A stretch of 64,000 bases of DNA from Rhizobium sp. NZLR1 (GTDB taxonomy: Bacteria > Pseudomonadota > Alphaproteobacteria > Rhizobiales > Rhizobiaceae): NCBI RefSeq assembly GCF_017357385.1, contig NZ_CP071632.1, forward strand, positions 253,501 through 317,500. The letters run 5' to 3'. Of the stretch, positions 63,703-64,000 are shown in pieces; positions within the stretch are counted from its first letter, which is position 1, and every line of letters begins with the position of its first letter. The notes under the pieces were generated by a model. That model was not told the DNA's origin, did no database searches, and worked only from the letters and a program-made list of their open reading frames with translations. Position numbers and translations under genes: made by a program.

Positions 63703-63719
63703 TTTGGAATGATTGTAAG
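63703..63719. promoter_or_regulatory. degenerate Irr box (ICE-like)
   Basis: TTTGGAATGATTGTAAG matches TTTAGAA-N3-TTCTAAA at 11 of 14 arm positions. It lies 184 bases upstream of the imelysin operon. The match is weaker than the mbfA box. Confidence 0.4.
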
Positions 63720-63785
63720 ATTGGATAGCCGCCGCAGGCACGCTCTTCCAAGCGCATCTGCTTGAAAAAGCGGCAGCAACCGCCC

Positions 63786-64000
63786 TCAGCCCTTCCGCTG
63801 CATGCGGCAGAAGAAGAAGCCGTCCGTATCGGTGGAGGCGGGCGTCAGCGTCACCGTCAGGCCGTCGGAAGAGTGCGGACGTGAGACGTCTTTCCCGAAG
63901 AGCGCATCCCAGGCGGGCAGGGCGCTGACGATCTGGAAATCAGGATGGCCAGCCGTAAAGCGGCGCACCTGTTCCTCGTTTTCCTGGGGCAGCACCGAGC
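63786..64000 (-). CDS. rsmB: RsmB/NOP-family rRNA cytosine-C5 methyltransferase (partial, N-terminus outside window)
   Basis: Only the last 71 residues are inside the window. They start with CSVLPQENEEQVRRF, the family segment just after the catalytic TCS loop, and end with TDTDGFFFCRMQRK, the conserved C-terminal strand (DGFF). These enzymes methylate 16S rRNA (C967 in E. coli). It could be another NOP/Sun paralogue; full sequence is not visible. Confidence 0.85.
   Translation of the reverse strand, partial: SVLPQENEEQVRRFTAGHPDFQIVSALPAWDALFGKDVSRPHSSDGLTVTLTPASTDTDGFFFCRMQRKG

Overview
The window looks like a chromosomal segment of a Rhizobium of the R. leguminosarum / R. etli group. Supporting signs are high GC coding sequence, typical rhizobial families (DUF982, BA14K, BTLCP cysteine peptidase, MbfA membrane ferritin, DUF892, DUF1513), a perfect Irr-type iron control element, an alphaproteobacterial SOS box (GTTC-N7-GTTC) and several RIME-like intergenic palindromes. 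I had no database access, so the assignment rests on recognised family sequences and motifs.

Layout. 1-3.3 kb: a minus-strand, translationally coupled CDP-6-deoxyhexose operon (rfbF, rfbG, sugar C-methyltransferase, epimerase cut by the window edge), probably for O-antigen. 3.3-4.9 kb: accessory strip beside tRNA-Leu(CAG), with a DUF982 gene behind a sigma-54-like promoter, an orphan cluster of 14-bp operators, and a small SOS-box gene whose product ends in a clamp-binding-like motif. 5-20 kb: mostly housekeeping and metabolic genes (BA14K, Rdx/SelW-like protein, class I amidotransferase, acetyltransferase, HxlR/MFS, GFA, ccdAB, lepA, tenA, XRE-cupin, GNAT, HAD, acetylpolyamine amidohydrolase, recX, transporter, truncated globin, mbfA, BTLCP). 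20-26.3 kb: a hydrolase with a coding minisatellite, then the translation cluster infC, rpmI-rplT, pheST. 26.3-30.1 kb: NTF2-like protein, aldo/keto reductase/LysR pair, DUF892 and an M15-like protein.

30.2-35.84 kb is a foreign insert bounded by two diverged 218-bp direct repeats. It holds an IS6 transposase remnant, an unusual three-gene operon (ICMT-like methyltransferase, E2-like acyltransferase without lipoyl domain, SDR with a C-terminal SEC-C zinc motif), two lipoprotein genes, an L,D-transpeptidase and a second SDR. It splits a convergent M15/GNAT gene pair, leaving a gene fragment on each side.

36-50 kb: aldo/keto reductase, Gfo/Idh oxidoreductase, a GtrA/GtrB-like pair beside a GT-C-like membrane protein, xseA, a WYL regulator and VOC gene sharing an operator motif, EVE protein, MarR/EamA pair around a perfect 20-bp palindrome, M29 aminopeptidase, GST/MarR pair, YbaK, ArsC-like reductase. 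50.9-64 kb: AstE-type deacylase, 2'-5' RNA ligase, O6-alkylguanine transferase, a degenerate rpiB/SDR pseudogene fusion, guaA, mtnN-thioesterase, DUF2252, and a four-gene periplasmic imelysin/di-haem operon that is probably iron regulated, ending in a partial rsmB.

Functional themes are surface glycan synthesis, iron handling (mbfA and the imelysin operon, both with Irr-like boxes), stress or SOS control, and translation. Local regulators with readable inverted-repeat operators (ccdAB, WYL, MarR, LysR, HxlR) are frequent.
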